A DNA stretch of 64,000 nucleotides from Pseudomonas piscis (GCF_009380155.1 NZ_WHUV01000001.1:930001-994000); one strand, 5' to 3'; counted from the stretch's first letter, positions 22,006 through 31,338 are shown. Program-made: numbers and translations. Notes: generated by a model from the sequence alone, not told the origin.

Positions 22006-23975
22006 TCGATTCCAACAGTCAGTTCTTCGCCACCCTCACCTCGGTGGGCGAGGCGAAGCAGGCCAACGCCACCGCCCTGGGCATTCCCTGGACCTTCAAG
22101 GAGATGGCGGTGGGGGATGCCAATGGCAGCGACCCCGTACCGAACAAGACGCAGACCAAGCTGATCAACGAATGGCGTCGGGCGCCGGTCAACCAAGTGC
22201 GAACCGACCCCGCCAACCCGAATGTCATCATCACCGAGCAGGTGATCCCCCCTGATGTCGGTGGGCATTGGCTTCGTGAAATCGGCCTGTTCGATGCCGA
22301 CGGTGACCTGGTGGCGGTGGCCAACTGTGCCCCTACCTTCAAACCTTTGCTGGCCCAGGGCACCGGCAAGACCCAGATCATCCGCATGAACTTCATCGTG
22401 TCGAACACCGCGCAGATCGTGCTCAAGATCGATCCGTCGGTGGTGTTGGCCACCCGGCAGTATGTGGATGACTCGCTGGCCACAGCGCTGCCAGCGAACA
22501 AAGCAGCAGGCACTTATCGGCAGGTCACCATCGATAAACGCGGTGTCGTACTCACCGGGACCAACCCGACGACAGTGGCCGGTTATGGCATCACCGATGC
22601 GTTCACCAAGCCGGAAACTACGGCGGCAATCGAACAGGCGGTGGCTGCCTTGGTTGCGTCCGCTCCTGGTGCTCTCGACACTCTGAAGGAGCTTGCCGAC
22701 GCGCTGGGTAATGACCCGAACTTTGCTACCACCATGACCAAAACCCTTGCGGCGAAAGCCAACAAAGCGACGACTTTAGGGGGCTACGGAATCGTAGATG
22801 GAGCGACCAAATCGGACCTTAATAGCGCAGTCAGCGGGTTACTGCCTAAAGCTGGTGGCATAGTCTCGGGTCCTATTTATCTGGCAAATGGAACGGGGGA
22901 CTCGCCAGAAATAGCGTGGAAGACGCCGGAACTTGAAGTCTATGCCGATGTTATAAATAGAACTCTTCGGTTCTTTTCTTACTTCAACGGGCAAACCGAG
23001 TTTCCGTTGGTGATTGATGTTCCAGGAAAGTCTGCATCATTTTTCGGTAATACGGCCTGGCACTCAGGCAACTTCAATCCGCAGGAAAAAGCGAATAAGT
23101 CCACAACTCTAGCGGGTTATGGAATCACTGATGCCTACTCCAAGGGTGGGACCTATTCTCGAGATGAAGTCAACGAACTATTCGAGGGGCTGTCCGCGTT
23201 GCCGGTGGGAGCTATGGTGCCTTTTCCCAAGGGCACGGCAGCTCCGGGTTTCCTGGAAGCCGACGGCAGCGTGCAGAGTATTGCTACTTTCCCCGATTTG
23301 GCGGCGTACCTAGGGGACACTTTCAACAAGGGTGACGAGGGCGTCGGGAGCTTCCGATTACCTGATTCTCGCGGTGAGTTTTTTCGAGGCTGGGACCATG
23401 GGCGCGGAGTGGATGTGGGCCGGGCATTGGGAACTTATCAAGCAGATGATTTCAAGTCTCACACCCATCTAATCGGTAATCAGAACACCTATGGTAGCGG
23501 CAGCTCGGCAGGTCCACTTCATAACGGTGGAAAGTCTGGAGACTTGTCGCAACCCACTGGCGCCGTTGGGGGAGTTGAAACCCGTCCGCGCAACCTGGCA
23601 GTAATGTGGTGCATCAAGGCCTGGAACGCCCCCGTCAACCAAGGAACGATTGATATAGCAGCGCTAGCGGCACAGGTTGTCGGGTTCTCGGCTCGTGCGA
23701 CAGCCCTAGAAGAGCGACCACGGGGCCTTGGTGATGGTCAGGCTTGGCAGAGCGTAACCGCGGTCCGAGTCTCAGGCACTGTCTACACGAACACCACCGG
23801 GCGGCCAATCTTTGTGCAAGTGTCGTTTACGACTGGCGGCGTTTATGTCGTTGTCGATGGTGTGAACTTGACGGCATCTGCATATCACGCGGCTTTTATC
23901 GTGCCTGCGGGATCGACCTACAAAGTCACATATGGCAGTCCGACAAACCTGACTTGGGTGGAGCTTCGTACATGA
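22002..23975 (+). CDS. Tail fibre (P2 gpH-like, collar-domain type)
   Basis: Receptor-binding fibre of the P2-like tailocin, 657 aa. The N-terminal ~150 residues form the baseplate-attachment domain. Three GYGI-(T/V)-D repeats follow (near residues 198, 262 and 370), then a tail-collar domain (LPVGAMVPFPKGTAAPGFLEADG, about residues 405-425) and a divergent C-terminus. Composition becomes clearly less GC-rich from about 22800, as expected for a recombining receptor-binding end. Coupled to its assembly protein by an ATGA overlap. Confidence 0.92.
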   Translation: MIDSNSQFFATLTSVGEAKQANATALGIPWTFKEMAVGDANGSDPVPNKTQTKLINEWRRAPVNQVRTDPANPNVIITEQVIPPDVGGHWLREIGLFDADGDLVAVANCAPTFKPLLAQGTGKTQIIRMNFIVSNTAQIVLKIDPSVVLATRQYVDDSLATALPANKAAGTYRQVTIDKRGVVLTGTNPTTVAGYGITDAFTKPETTAAIEQAVAALVASAPGALDTLKELADALGNDPNFATTMTKTLAAKANKATTLGGYGIVDGATKSDLNSAVSGLLPKAGGIVSGPIYLANGTGDSPEIAWKTPELEVYADVINRTLRFFSYFNGQTEFPLVIDVPGKSASFFGNTAWHSGNFNPQEKANKSTTLAGYGITDAYSKGGTYSRDEVNELFEGLSALPVGAMVPFPKGTAAPGFLEADGSVQSIATFPDLAAYLGDTFNKGDEGVGSFRLPDSRGEFFRGWDHGRGVDVGRALGTYQADDFKSHTHLIGNQNTYGSGSSAGPLHNGGKSGDLSQPTGAVGGVETRPRNLAVMWCIKAWNAPVNQGTIDIAALAAQVVGFSARATALEERPRGLGDGQAWQSVTAVRVSGTVYTNTTGRPIFVQVSFTTGGVYVVVDGVNLTASAYHAAFIVPAGSTYKVTYGSPTNLTWVELRT

Positions 23976-24352
23976 GATATTTCAACAACCCCAAAACAAG
24001 CGAAGTGCATGCCTACGATGATGATGTCCCTGGGCACTTCATAGCCAGCTATCTGCTACCAATGTCCGATGAGGCGGTTCGATCGTACATTGCCAGTGCA
24101 ACAGCGCCTCTACTCGACCCAGCGACCGAGGAGCGTAATTGGCGTGATGTCGAGTTAATCTCTTTGCTCTGGTTACGCGAGCGGCACCGTGATCAGATTG
24201 AGATAGAAGCACCGACCACACTTACAGTCGACCAATTCAAGGAACTGCTTAAGCATATCCAGGCCCTGCGCAATTGGCCGCAATCCCCCGATTTTCCGCA
24301 GATCGAGCACCGTCCGGTGGCGCCGCCCTGGCTCGCCGAGCAAACACGCTAA
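23972..24352 (+). CDS. Tail fibre assembly chaperone
   Basis: The 126-aa product beginning MRYFNNPKTSEVHAYDDD helps fold or attach the preceding fibre. Its C-terminal half (LRERHRDQIE, QFKELLKHIQALRNWP) matches the same pattern in four assembly proteins of the distant Mu-like module. The open frame upstream of 23972 overlaps the fibre gene and is ignored. A strong terminator-like hairpin starts at its stop codon. Confidence 0.85.
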   Translation: MRYFNNPKTSEVHAYDDDVPGHFIASYLLPMSDEAVRSYIASATAPLLDPATEERNWRDVELISLLWLRERHRDQIEIEAPTTLTVDQFKELLKHIQALRNWPQSPDFPQIEHRPVAPPWLAEQTR

Positions 24353-24376
24353 ACGCCCCGCCATCCGGGGCGTTTT
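24351..24376 (+). terminator. First of two tandem terminators before the sheath gene
   Basis: AAACGCCCCG and CGGGGCGTTT form a perfect 10-bp stem with a 5-base loop and T tail. It overlaps the stop codon of the fibre assembly gene. Confidence 0.8.
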
Positions 24377-24410
24377 CATATCCGCGCCTTAGCGCACCGT
24401 CTTCTCTTCC

Positions 24411-24434
24411 AGCCCCGCCACCCGGGGCTTTTTT
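24411..24434 (+). terminator. Second tandem terminator before the sheath gene
   Basis: AGCCCCG and CGGGGCT pair around CCACC, followed by six T. It ends 17 bases before the sheath ATG. No clear sigma-70 promoter is seen between the two hairpins and the sheath gene. Confidence 0.75.
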
Positions 24435-24451
24435 ATGTCTGGAGCTTATCC

Positions 24452-25618
24452 ATGAGTGGTTTTTTCCACGGCGTCACTGTCACCAACGTGGACACCGGCG
24501 CACGCACCATCGCGCTGCCCACGTCCTCGATCATCGGCCTGGTGGACACTTTCACCGAGGGCCCGGGCGTCAGCGCCAAGGCCAATGACCTGCTGCTGAT
24601 CACCAGCGAGCGCGAAGCCATTGCGGCCTGGGGCCCGAATGCCGCGATCACCAAGGCCTGCCAGGCCATCTACCAGCGGGCCAAGGCGGTGATCGTCGCC
24701 TGTGGCGTGACCAAGGTCGAAGATGCCGAGCAGCAGGCTTCGGCGATCATCGGCGGCGTCCTGGCCAACGGCAAGCGCACCGGCCTGCAAGCGCTGCTGG
24801 ACGGCAAGAGCCGTTTCAACGCCCAGCCACGCCTGCTGGTGGCGCCCAAGCACAGTGCCACCCAGGCGGTCGGTACGGCCCTGGTGGGTCTGGCGGACAA
24901 GCTGCGCGGCCTGGCCATCATCGACGGCCCCAACAGCACCGATGAAGCAGCCATGGCCTACGCCAAGAACTTCGGCGCCAAGCGCGCGTTCATGGTCGAC
25001 CCGGGCATCCAGTATTGGGACACCGCCGCCAGCGCCACTGTCGATGCCCCGGCCTCGGCCTGGGTCGCCGGCCTGTTCGCCTGGACCGACAACGAGTACG
25101 GCTTCTGGGCCTCGCCTTCGAACAAGGAGTTCGTCGGGGTCACCGGTACCTCCCGGGCCATCGAATTCCTGGACGGCGACGAGAGCTGCCGGGCCAACCT
25201 GCTGAACAACGCCAACATCACCACCATCATTCGTGATGCCGGCTTCCGCCTGTGGGGCAACCGCACGCTGTCCAGCGATCCGAAATGGGCCTTCGTCACC
25301 CGAGTGCGGACCATGGACATCGTCATGGACGCCATCCTCTACGGCCACAAGTGGGCAGTAGACCGCTCCATCACCGCCACCTACGTCAAGGACGTCACCG
25401 AGGGCCTGCAGGCCTTCATGCGCGACCTGAAGAACCAGGGCGCGATCATCAACTTCGAGGTCTATGCCGACCCCGAGTTGAACACCGCCAGCCAGCTGGA
25501 GCAGGGCAAGGTGTACTGGAACATCCGCTTCACCGACGTACCACCTGCCGAGAACCCGAATTTCCGTGTCGAAGTCACCAACCAGTGGCTGACCGAAGTC
25601 CTCGATAAAACCGCTTAA
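24452..25618 (+). CDS. Contractile tail sheath (P2 FI-like)
   Basis: Main sheath subunit whose contraction drives the tube through the target envelope. The 388-aa product starts MSGFFHGVTVTNVDTGART and shows the conserved sheath regions around FGAKRAFMVDPGIQYWD and the C-terminal handshake region (VYWNIRFTDVPPAENPNF). Length matches P2 FI and R-pyocin PA0622. It is followed at 12 bases by the tube gene. Confidence 0.95.
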   Translation: MSGFFHGVTVTNVDTGARTIALPTSSIIGLVDTFTEGPGVSAKANDLLLITSEREAIAAWGPNAAITKACQAIYQRAKAVIVACGVTKVEDAEQQASAIIGGVLANGKRTGLQALLDGKSRFNAQPRLLVAPKHSATQAVGTALVGLADKLRGLAIIDGPNSTDEAAMAYAKNFGAKRAFMVDPGIQYWDTAASATVDAPASAWVAGLFAWTDNEYGFWASPSNKEFVGVTGTSRAIEFLDGDESCRANLLNNANITTIIRDAGFRLWGNRTLSSDPKWAFVTRVRTMDIVMDAILYGHKWAVDRSITATYVKDVTEGLQAFMRDLKNQGAIINFEVYADPELNTASQLEQGKVYWNIRFTDVPPAENPNFRVEVTNQWLTEVLDKTA

Positions 25619-25630
25619 GGAGCCGCAGCA

Positions 25631-26140
25631 ATGGCAATGATTCCCGAAACCCTGGCGAACATGAACCTGTTCGTCGATGGCATCAGCTTTCAAGGCGACG
25701 TGCCGAGCCTGACCCTGCCCAAGCTCACCCTCAAGACCGAGGAGCACCGGGTCGGCGGCATGGACCTGCCCATCGAGCTGGACATGGGCATGGAGAAGCA
25801 AGAGGCCGGCTTCACCACCACCGGTGTACGCCGCGAATCCCTCAAGCTGTTCGGCCTGACCGACAGCAGCGCCTTCAACGGCGTGTTCCGTGGTGCCTTC
25901 AAGGGCCTCAAGGGCAAGACCACCCCGGTGATCGTGACCCTGCGCGGCCTGCTCAAGGAAGTCGACATGGGCGACTGGAAGTCCGGCGACAAGGCCGAGA
26001 TCAAGCACAACGTCGCCGTGAGCTACTACAAGCTGGAAGTCGACGGGCGCCTGATCTACGAGATCGATGCCCTGGGCATGAAACGCGTGATCAACGGTGT
26101 CGACCAGCTCGCCGCCCAACGTTCGGCCCTGGGCCTGTAA
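25631..26140 (+). CDS. Tail tube protein (P2 FII-like)
   Basis: Forms the inner tube of the contractile tailocin. 169 aa, starting MAMIPETLANMNLFVDG, with the typical FII core (LPKLTLKTEEHRVGGMDLPIELDMGME). Size and place directly after the sheath match P2 FII and PA0623. A GGAGCCGCAGCA stretch precedes the ATG. Confidence 0.94.
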   Translation: MAMIPETLANMNLFVDGISFQGDVPSLTLPKLTLKTEEHRVGGMDLPIELDMGMEKQEAGFTTTGVRRESLKLFGLTDSSAFNGVFRGAFKGLKGKTTPVIVTLRGLLKEVDMGDWKSGDKAEIKHNVAVSYYKLEVDGRLIYEIDALGMKRVINGVDQLAAQRSALGL

Positions 26141-26152
26141 GGAACTTCCTCG

Positions 26153-26458
26153 ATGTCTGAAGCAATCAATGGCACGCCGTCCTGGATGGTGTTGAGCCCC
26201 GAAAACGTGGTGATCAGCCTCAGCAAGGCGGTGTCGATGAACGGCGTGCAGTGCGACAAGCTCACCCTGCGCGCGCCCACCGTGCGTGATATCCGCGCTG
26301 CCAACAGCGCGGCGGCCGGCGATGACGAACAGCGCGAGCTGATGCTGTTCGCCAGCCTGGCCGAGGTCGGCAGCAAGGACCTGGAGGGCCTGACCCTCAA
26401 GGACTACCAACGCCTGCAGGCCGGTTATTTTCGCCTGGTGCAAGACGACGAGCTTTGA
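26153..26458 (+). CDS. Tail assembly chaperone E (P2 gpE-like)
   Basis: 101-aa cytosolic chaperone that coats the tape measure before tube assembly. It contains the gpE-type region DKLTLRAPTVRDIRAAN and ends ...QDDEL at a CTT TGA C sequence. In P2-like tails E is extended into E' by ribosomal frameshifting, and the same arrangement is present here in the +1 frame (see next entry). It lies between tube and tape measure, as expected. Confidence 0.88.
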   Translation: MSEAINGTPSWMVLSPENVVISLSKAVSMNGVQCDKLTLRAPTVRDIRAANSAAAGDDEQRELMLFASLAEVGSKDLEGLTLKDYQRLQAGYFRLVQDDEL

Positions 26459-26570
26459 CCCGGCAGTGATGAAGGTGGCGGCGAAGCGGCTCGCTCGCGA
26501 GCTGCATTTTTGCGCTGAGGAAATCATGACCATGCGCTATTGCGACATGGTCTGGTGGCTCACGGATTGA
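26153..26570 (+). CDS. Predicted E-E' fusion made by +1 frameshift at CTT TGA C
   Basis: At 26453-26459 the zero frame reads CTT TGA C. A one-base forward slip skips T26456 and continues with GAC at 26457 for 37 codons (DPAVMKVAAKRLARELHF... to WWLTD), stopping at 26568-26570 and giving a 138-aa product. The extension resembles P2 E' in size and in its tryptophan-rich end. The heptamer equals the core of the RF2 (prfB) autoregulatory site. A Shine-Dalgarno-like element as strong as in prfB is not present. No good independent start exists for the extension. Confidence 0.65.
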
Positions 26571-26593
26571 GCCTGTCACCACGGGGGCGGCAA

Positions 26594-29200
26594 ATGGCGA
26601 ACAACAAGCTGGTATCGACAGTGATAAAGATCGGCGGCGCCCTGGACTCGACCTGGGATGCTGTCTTCAAGACTGTGGAGGATCGGATCAAGGAGCTCGA
26701 AGAGCAGGCCCGCAAAGCCCATAAGTTGCAGAACGCTGTCGGCGAAACCCAGCGCCTGCGCCGGGAACTGAGCCGGGCCCGGAAACAGGGTGCGGCTTCG
26801 GTCAGCGACTTGCAGTCCAAGCTGGATACCAATCTGGACAGACTGCGCAAGCAGGGCATCCAGGTACGTAAGCTGAACCAGGAGTACCAGGCCTTGGGCC
26901 GCGCGGCCCGAGGCCTAGAGCTTCGGACCAAGGAACAGCAGCAGATCAAGCAGGGCAAGACGGACCTCAAGTCCAGCTACGAGCTGACGAAAAAAGCCGT
27001 GGGGGCGCTGGCGGTGCCGGTCAAGATCAACGCCGACTACCAGGCGACGATCCGCGACATCGCCATCAAGGGCAATATCGCCAATACCCCGCAAGAGGCG
27101 CAGCTGGCGCGCAATGTCCTCCAGGTTTCCCGGGATTCCGGGCTGGGTCGCGGCGAGGTCGCCAGCCTCATCGCCGGGATGACCGCCAGTGGCACGTCGT
27201 TGGACAAGGCCCAGCAGTATGCCGGGTTGGCGGCCAAGTTCGTGGTTGGCCAGGGGGCCGACATCGGCGACACCGCGACCTTGATCCGGGCCCTGGAGAC
27301 GCAGGCCGGGATCACCGATCCCAAGACCCTGGAGCGGGCCCTGGAGGCCATGGCCCTGCAAGGCCAGGCGGGCAACTTCGAGGCGGCCGACATGGCTCGC
27401 TTGCTGCCCGACCTGCTCAAAGGCGCCAAGGACATGAAGCTCACCGGCATGGATGCGGTGAGCCAGGTGGGGTCGATGCTGCAATTGCAGATGTCGACGG
27501 CCAACGGCGCCGATCAGGCGGCCGGCAACCTGAAGAACTGGATGGGCGAGATTCGCTCACCGGCCACTGCCGCAGCTTATGCCAAGGCCGGCCTCGATTA
27601 TGAGGAATTGCTGCAGACCGGCCTGAAAAAAGGCATGTCGACCCTGGAGGCGAGCTTCGCCTTGGCCATGAAGTACATCCAGGTCACCGACCCGGCCAAG
27701 GCCGCGCAGATGACCGCGGTCCAGGCGCAGATCAGCCAGCAAACCGATCCGCAGAAGGCCCAGGCGATGCTGGCCGCCCTGGCGCAGTCGCTGTACGGCG
27801 ACGACCAGTTCGCCAACATGCAGGTCGATGCGGCGTTGCAGGCTTACGCCCAGGGCCAGGATGGGTACCAGAAGCTCAAGCAGGACTCGCTGACGGCCTC
27901 CGGCGTGCTGGATAAGAACCAGGCCGAGCGCCGGGGGACGTCGGCGCAGATCTGGAAGGAAGCCGATGGCGCGGTCGACAACCTGCAGCAGGCGTTCGGC
28001 CAGGCCCTGACCCCGGCCACGGACCGCTTGGGCCAGAGCATCACCTGGTTGGCGAATGGCATGACCGAGCTGACCAACCAGGCCGCTCCGGCGGTACTGG
28101 GGGTGACGGTCCTGGCCGGCGGCTTGCTGGCGCTGAAGAATCTGCAAGCGGCCCATACCCTCGGCAAGGGCCTGTTCAACGTGGCCCGTGGCTCGATGAT
28201 GGGCAATCCGGACTTCATCCAGAAGGTGCTGGTCACCAACCCGGGGGCACTGGGTGGCGGTGACTACGACATCGACACCAGCCGTGACAAGAAAGGAGGC
28301 AAGGGACGCAGGGGTGGCCCGGGCGCAAAACCAGGCCGCAGCTGGCCCGGTAGAGCCGCCCAGGCGGTTAGAAATGCCTTCAGGCCGGGCGTTGTGGGAC
28401 GGGTTGCAAAAGGAGCGGCCAGCCTGGGCATGTCGACGCTCAGGGGGGCTGCGAATCTGGGCATGTCGACTTGGCGAGGGATCAAGACGGTGGCTCAGTA
28501 TCTGTGGCCCAAGGTCAAGGGCAAGGGCGGGGGCAACGTGGCGCAGGCTGTGCTGGGTGCGGGTTTCCAGGTTGCCGATACCTACCTGAATGCCAAGACC
28601 AAGGACGAAAAGGCCGAAGGCTATGGTCGCGCCGCAGGTGGGCTGGCAGGCGCTATGCTCGGAACCAAGGCCGGTATGGCAGCAGGAGCTGCTATCGGCT
28701 CTATCGTCCCAGGGCTTGGAACCGCCATTGGCGCAGGCGTAGGCGGCCTGGTAGGGGGCGCTCTTGGCTACTGGGGCGGTGACGCCCTGGGTGGGCGCCT
28801 TGGCAAATCGATGTTCGGCGGCGATGACTCGCTCAAGTCGATGCCCGCCGCCGGCCCGCTGATGATGCGTGACGCCGGCAAGAACATCCCGCCGGTCATG
28901 GACGATATCGCCAACTCCTTCAAGAGCGGGCAGACCCCGCCGCTGATGGGCCAGGTGGTGCGTTCCATGCCGCCGGCGCCCGGCACGTCGAGCACCCTGG
29001 CCGAACCCTTCAAGGCCCCCTTGGCGCCGGCGATCGAGCAGCAGTTCAGCTTTGCGCCGGCGATATCGGTCACCGTCCAGGGCGATGTCAAGGACCCGGC
29101 GCAACTGGCCCGGGAACTGGAGCCCTACCTGCGTTGGCAGTTCGACGAGTACAGCCGCCAGGCCTCGGCTCGCCAGCTGTCCGATGCACCTCACGTTTAA
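26594..29200 (+). CDS. Tail tape measure protein of the P2-like module
   Basis: Sets tail length. The ATG at 26594 after GGGGGCGG gives 868 aa. An N-terminal coiled coil (about residues 20-120, rich in Lys/Glu/Arg) is followed by the TP901-type tape core (SGLGRGEVASLIAGMTASG, KGMSTLEASFALAMKYI). Then come hydrophobic segments near 495-520 and glycine-rich helices near 690-750 (GTKAGMAAGAAIGSIVPGLG). The basic linker (KKGGKGRRGGPGAKPGR) lies between. Corresponds to P2 gpT. Confidence 0.92.
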   Translation: MANNKLVSTVIKIGGALDSTWDAVFKTVEDRIKELEEQARKAHKLQNAVGETQRLRRELSRARKQGAASVSDLQSKLDTNLDRLRKQGIQVRKLNQEYQALGRAARGLELRTKEQQQIKQGKTDLKSSYELTKKAVGALAVPVKINADYQATIRDIAIKGNIANTPQEAQLARNVLQVSRDSGLGRGEVASLIAGMTASGTSLDKAQQYAGLAAKFVVGQGADIGDTATLIRALETQAGITDPKTLERALEAMALQGQAGNFEAADMARLLPDLLKGAKDMKLTGMDAVSQVGSMLQLQMSTANGADQAAGNLKNWMGEIRSPATAAAYAKAGLDYEELLQTGLKKGMSTLEASFALAMKYIQVTDPAKAAQMTAVQAQISQQTDPQKAQAMLAALAQSLYGDDQFANMQVDAALQAYAQGQDGYQKLKQDSLTASGVLDKNQAERRGTSAQIWKEADGAVDNLQQAFGQALTPATDRLGQSITWLANGMTELTNQAAPAVLGVTVLAGGLLALKNLQAAHTLGKGLFNVARGSMMGNPDFIQKVLVTNPGALGGGDYDIDTSRDKKGGKGRRGGPGAKPGRSWPGRAAQAVRNAFRPGVVGRVAKGAASLGMSTLRGAANLGMSTWRGIKTVAQYLWPKVKGKGGGNVAQAVLGAGFQVADTYLNAKTKDEKAEGYGRAAGGLAGAMLGTKAGMAAGAAIGSIVPGLGTAIGAGVGGLVGGALGYWGGDALGGRLGKSMFGGDDSLKSMPAAGPLMMRDAGKNIPPVMDDIANSFKSGQTPPLMGQVVRSMPPAPGTSSTLAEPFKAPLAPAIEQQFSFAPAISVTVQGDVKDPAQLARELEPYLRWQFDEYSRQASARQLSDAPHV

Positions 29201-29209
29201 GGAGACGCC

Positions 29210-30055
29210 ATGGCCTACATGGAACAGCTGCAATCGGGGTTGCAATCCCTGGTGGCGGCAGCGGAGGCGGGGCGGCGCAGCGCGGACGAGATGCTGGGGC
29301 CCATGAACGGGGCCATCGGCGATATCACCGGCGCCGCCCTGGAGCTGGAGAACCTGCCCGTGGTCGGGCCGCAAGTCGGCACCCGGCTGCGCCGCATCCT
29401 GCGCGGTATCGATGCCGCGCAAAGCCGGGTCGGCGAGGTGGCGGCCCAGTACAACCAGGCCGTCACGGTAGCCGGGCAGGTGCAACAGCGCCTCGGCGCC
29501 TTGCAAGAGCAGACGGCCAAGGTCGGGGCGGCGATCAACCGTATTGGCGGGCAGATCAGCCCGGCCCTGGGCACGATCTTTCCCAGCAGCCTGTTCGCTG
29601 CCAAGGAAACGCCCACCGCCGAAGCGGTCAAGCCGTTTCCGCACCTACTGATCCTCCAACCCCTGGGGGCTGCTTCCCAACCCTATTACTTCAACCTGGA
29701 CACGGCGGCCTTCGACGATTTGCGGCGCCAGACCAGCTTTCGCTGGACTGGCCAGGAGCGCCTGGGGCGCAGCAGTGCCCAGCAGGCGGTGGGCCTGGGC
29801 GACGAACGCATCAGCCTCAAGGGTGCGATCTTCCCCGGGTTCAAGGGCGGACTGGGGCAGTTGCAGGCCTTGCGCAGCATCGGCCGGCAATTGCGCCCCT
29901 TGAGCCTGACCACCGGCTACGGCGAGGTCCTGGGCACCTGGTGCCTGACCAGCATCGACGAAGACCAGGGCCATTTGCTGGCCGGCGGTATTCCACGCAA
30001 ACAGGCCTTCTCACTGGAGTTCGTAAGCTATGGCGACGACTTGCAGAACCTCTGA
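29210..30055 (+). CDS. Tail protein U (P2 gpU-like) with long N-terminal extension
   Basis: 281 aa. The C-terminal ~140 residues (PFPHLLILQPLGAASQPYYFNLDTAAFDDLRRQTSFRW region to ...FSLEFVSYGDD, cited by position 140-281) match the gpU family. The first 140 residues are mostly helical (DAAQSRVGEVAAQYNQAV) and longer than in P2. It likely joins tape measure and baseplate hub. It overlaps gpX by 26 bases. Confidence 0.85.
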   Translation: MAYMEQLQSGLQSLVAAAEAGRRSADEMLGPMNGAIGDITGAALELENLPVVGPQVGTRLRRILRGIDAAQSRVGEVAAQYNQAVTVAGQVQQRLGALQEQTAKVGAAINRIGGQISPALGTIFPSSLFAAKETPTAEAVKPFPHLLILQPLGAASQPYYFNLDTAAFDDLRRQTSFRWTGQERLGRSSAQQAVGLGDERISLKGAIFPGFKGGLGQLQALRSIGRQLRPLSLTTGYGEVLGTWCLTSIDEDQGHLLAGGIPRKQAFSLEFVSYGDDLQNL

Positions 30056-30236
30056 CGGCGATCTGCTCGACACCTTGTGCCAGCACTACTACGGGCATTT
30101 GAACGGCACTGTCGAGGCGGTGCTGGATGCCAACCAAGGCCTGGCCGACGAGCCCCAGCCATTGCGGGCCGGGGTGCTGATCCTGCTGCCGGACCTGCCG
30201 GCGCCGGAACAGGCGCTGGTCCAGCTATGGGACTGA
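30030..30236 (+). CDS. Tail protein X (P2 gpX-like, LysM-type)
   Basis: 68-aa small hub-associated protein. It reads like a LysM fold: SDGDLLDTLCQHYYG, then VLDANQGLADEPQPLRAGVLILLP. That is the gpX family pattern, thought to attach tail parts rather than bind cell wall. It starts inside the end of gpU, and the next gene begins after 58 bases. Confidence 0.88.
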   Translation: MATTCRTSDGDLLDTLCQHYYGHLNGTVEAVLDANQGLADEPQPLRAGVLILLPDLPAPEQALVQLWD

Positions 30237-30294
30237 ACCCTGGTCTTGCTTCTGCAAATTCCTTTACTGATCGGCACCCAGTGCGAGGCGTTTT

Positions 30295-31338
30295 ATGACC
30301 CCAGAGTTTCGTATCGTTGCCGATGGCCGGGACATTACCAGCCAGATCAACGACCGGTTGCTGTCCCTGCGCACCTCGGACAAACCCGGCATGGAGTCGG
30401 ACGAATTCGAGCTGCGCATCGACGACCGCGATCGTGCGATGGTGCTGCCCAGCCGTGGCGCCAGCATCGAGGTGTTCATGGGGTATGCCGGCCAGGGGCT
30501 GACCCGCCTCGGGCGCTACACCGTGGATGAGGTTGTGGTCTCCGGACCACCGGACACCCTGGAGATCCGCGGCAAGGCCAGCGACATGCGCGGCAGTGGC
30601 AAGACCACCCGCAGCGGCAGCTGGGAAGATGTGCCGCTGCAACAGGTGGTCCGCGACCTGGCGGCCCGTAACGGCTGGACCCCGGTGTGCCCGGTGGCGA
30701 TCAAGGTCCTGCGGGTCGACCAGCTCAACGAGTCCGATTTCAACTTCATCACCCGCCTGGCCCGGCAATACGACTGCACCGCCAAGGTCGCCGAAGGCAA
30801 GTTGCTGGTGCTGCCGCGCCAGGCGGGACAGAGCGCCAGCGGCAAGGCCCTGGGCAAGGTCACCATCCACCGCCACGAGGTGAGCCGCTATCAGTTTCGC
30901 CTGGGCGACACCAGCAGCCACAAGGCGGTGCAGACCCGTCACCAGGACAAGAAGAGCGGCAAGCTGCAGGTGATCGAACTGGGTAACGACAGTGCCCCGG
31001 CCGGGGTGCCCGCGGTGCACACCGACCGGCATATCTACCCGAACAAATCCGCGGCAGAGCAGGCCGCCAAGGCGCGCCTGGCGGCGTTCAACCGCAGCAC
31101 CGCGGCCCTGCGCCTGGATCTGCCCGGACGCATCGACCTGTTCGCCGAACGCCTGATCGACGCCCAGGGTTTCAAGGCCGGGCTGGATGGCGAGTACCTG
31201 GTGGATTCGGTGGAGCAGGTCTTCAGCCCGTCGGGCTGGAGCACCACGGTGGAGTGCAACGCCGGCAAGCAGGGCAAGGCCCGGGCCAAGGGCAAGCCGA
31301 AACCCCAGGCCAAGCCGCTGAAGGTGCTGCAACTCTAG
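30295..31338 (+). CDS. Baseplate hub / late control D-type protein (P2 gpD-like)
   Basis: Hub protein that connects spike, tube and baseplate. 347 aa with the family start FRIVADGRDITSQINDRLLSLRTSDKPG (about residues 5-32) and FNFITRLARQYD near residue 150. Its basic tail KQGKARAKGKPKPQAKPLK is typical of tailocin versions. Last structural gene of the P2-like module, matching PA0628. Confidence 0.92.
   Translation: MTPEFRIVADGRDITSQINDRLLSLRTSDKPGMESDEFELRIDDRDRAMVLPSRGASIEVFMGYAGQGLTRLGRYTVDEVVVSGPPDTLEIRGKASDMRGSGKTTRSGSWEDVPLQQVVRDLAARNGWTPVCPVAIKVLRVDQLNESDFNFITRLARQYDCTAKVAEGKLLVLPRQAGQSASGKALGKVTIHRHEVSRYQFRLGDTSSHKAVQTRHQDKKSGKLQVIELGNDSAPAGVPAVHTDRHIYPNKSAAEQAAKARLAAFNRSTAALRLDLPGRIDLFAERLIDAQGFKAGLDGEYLVDSVEQVFSPSGWSTTVECNAGKQGKARAKGKPKPQAKPLKVLQL

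Noticed and set aside
26466-26570. Independent small gene for E'
   Set aside because: GTG/ATG codons exist at 26466 and 26469 but lack a ribosome site, and the frame connects perfectly to E through CTT TGA C.
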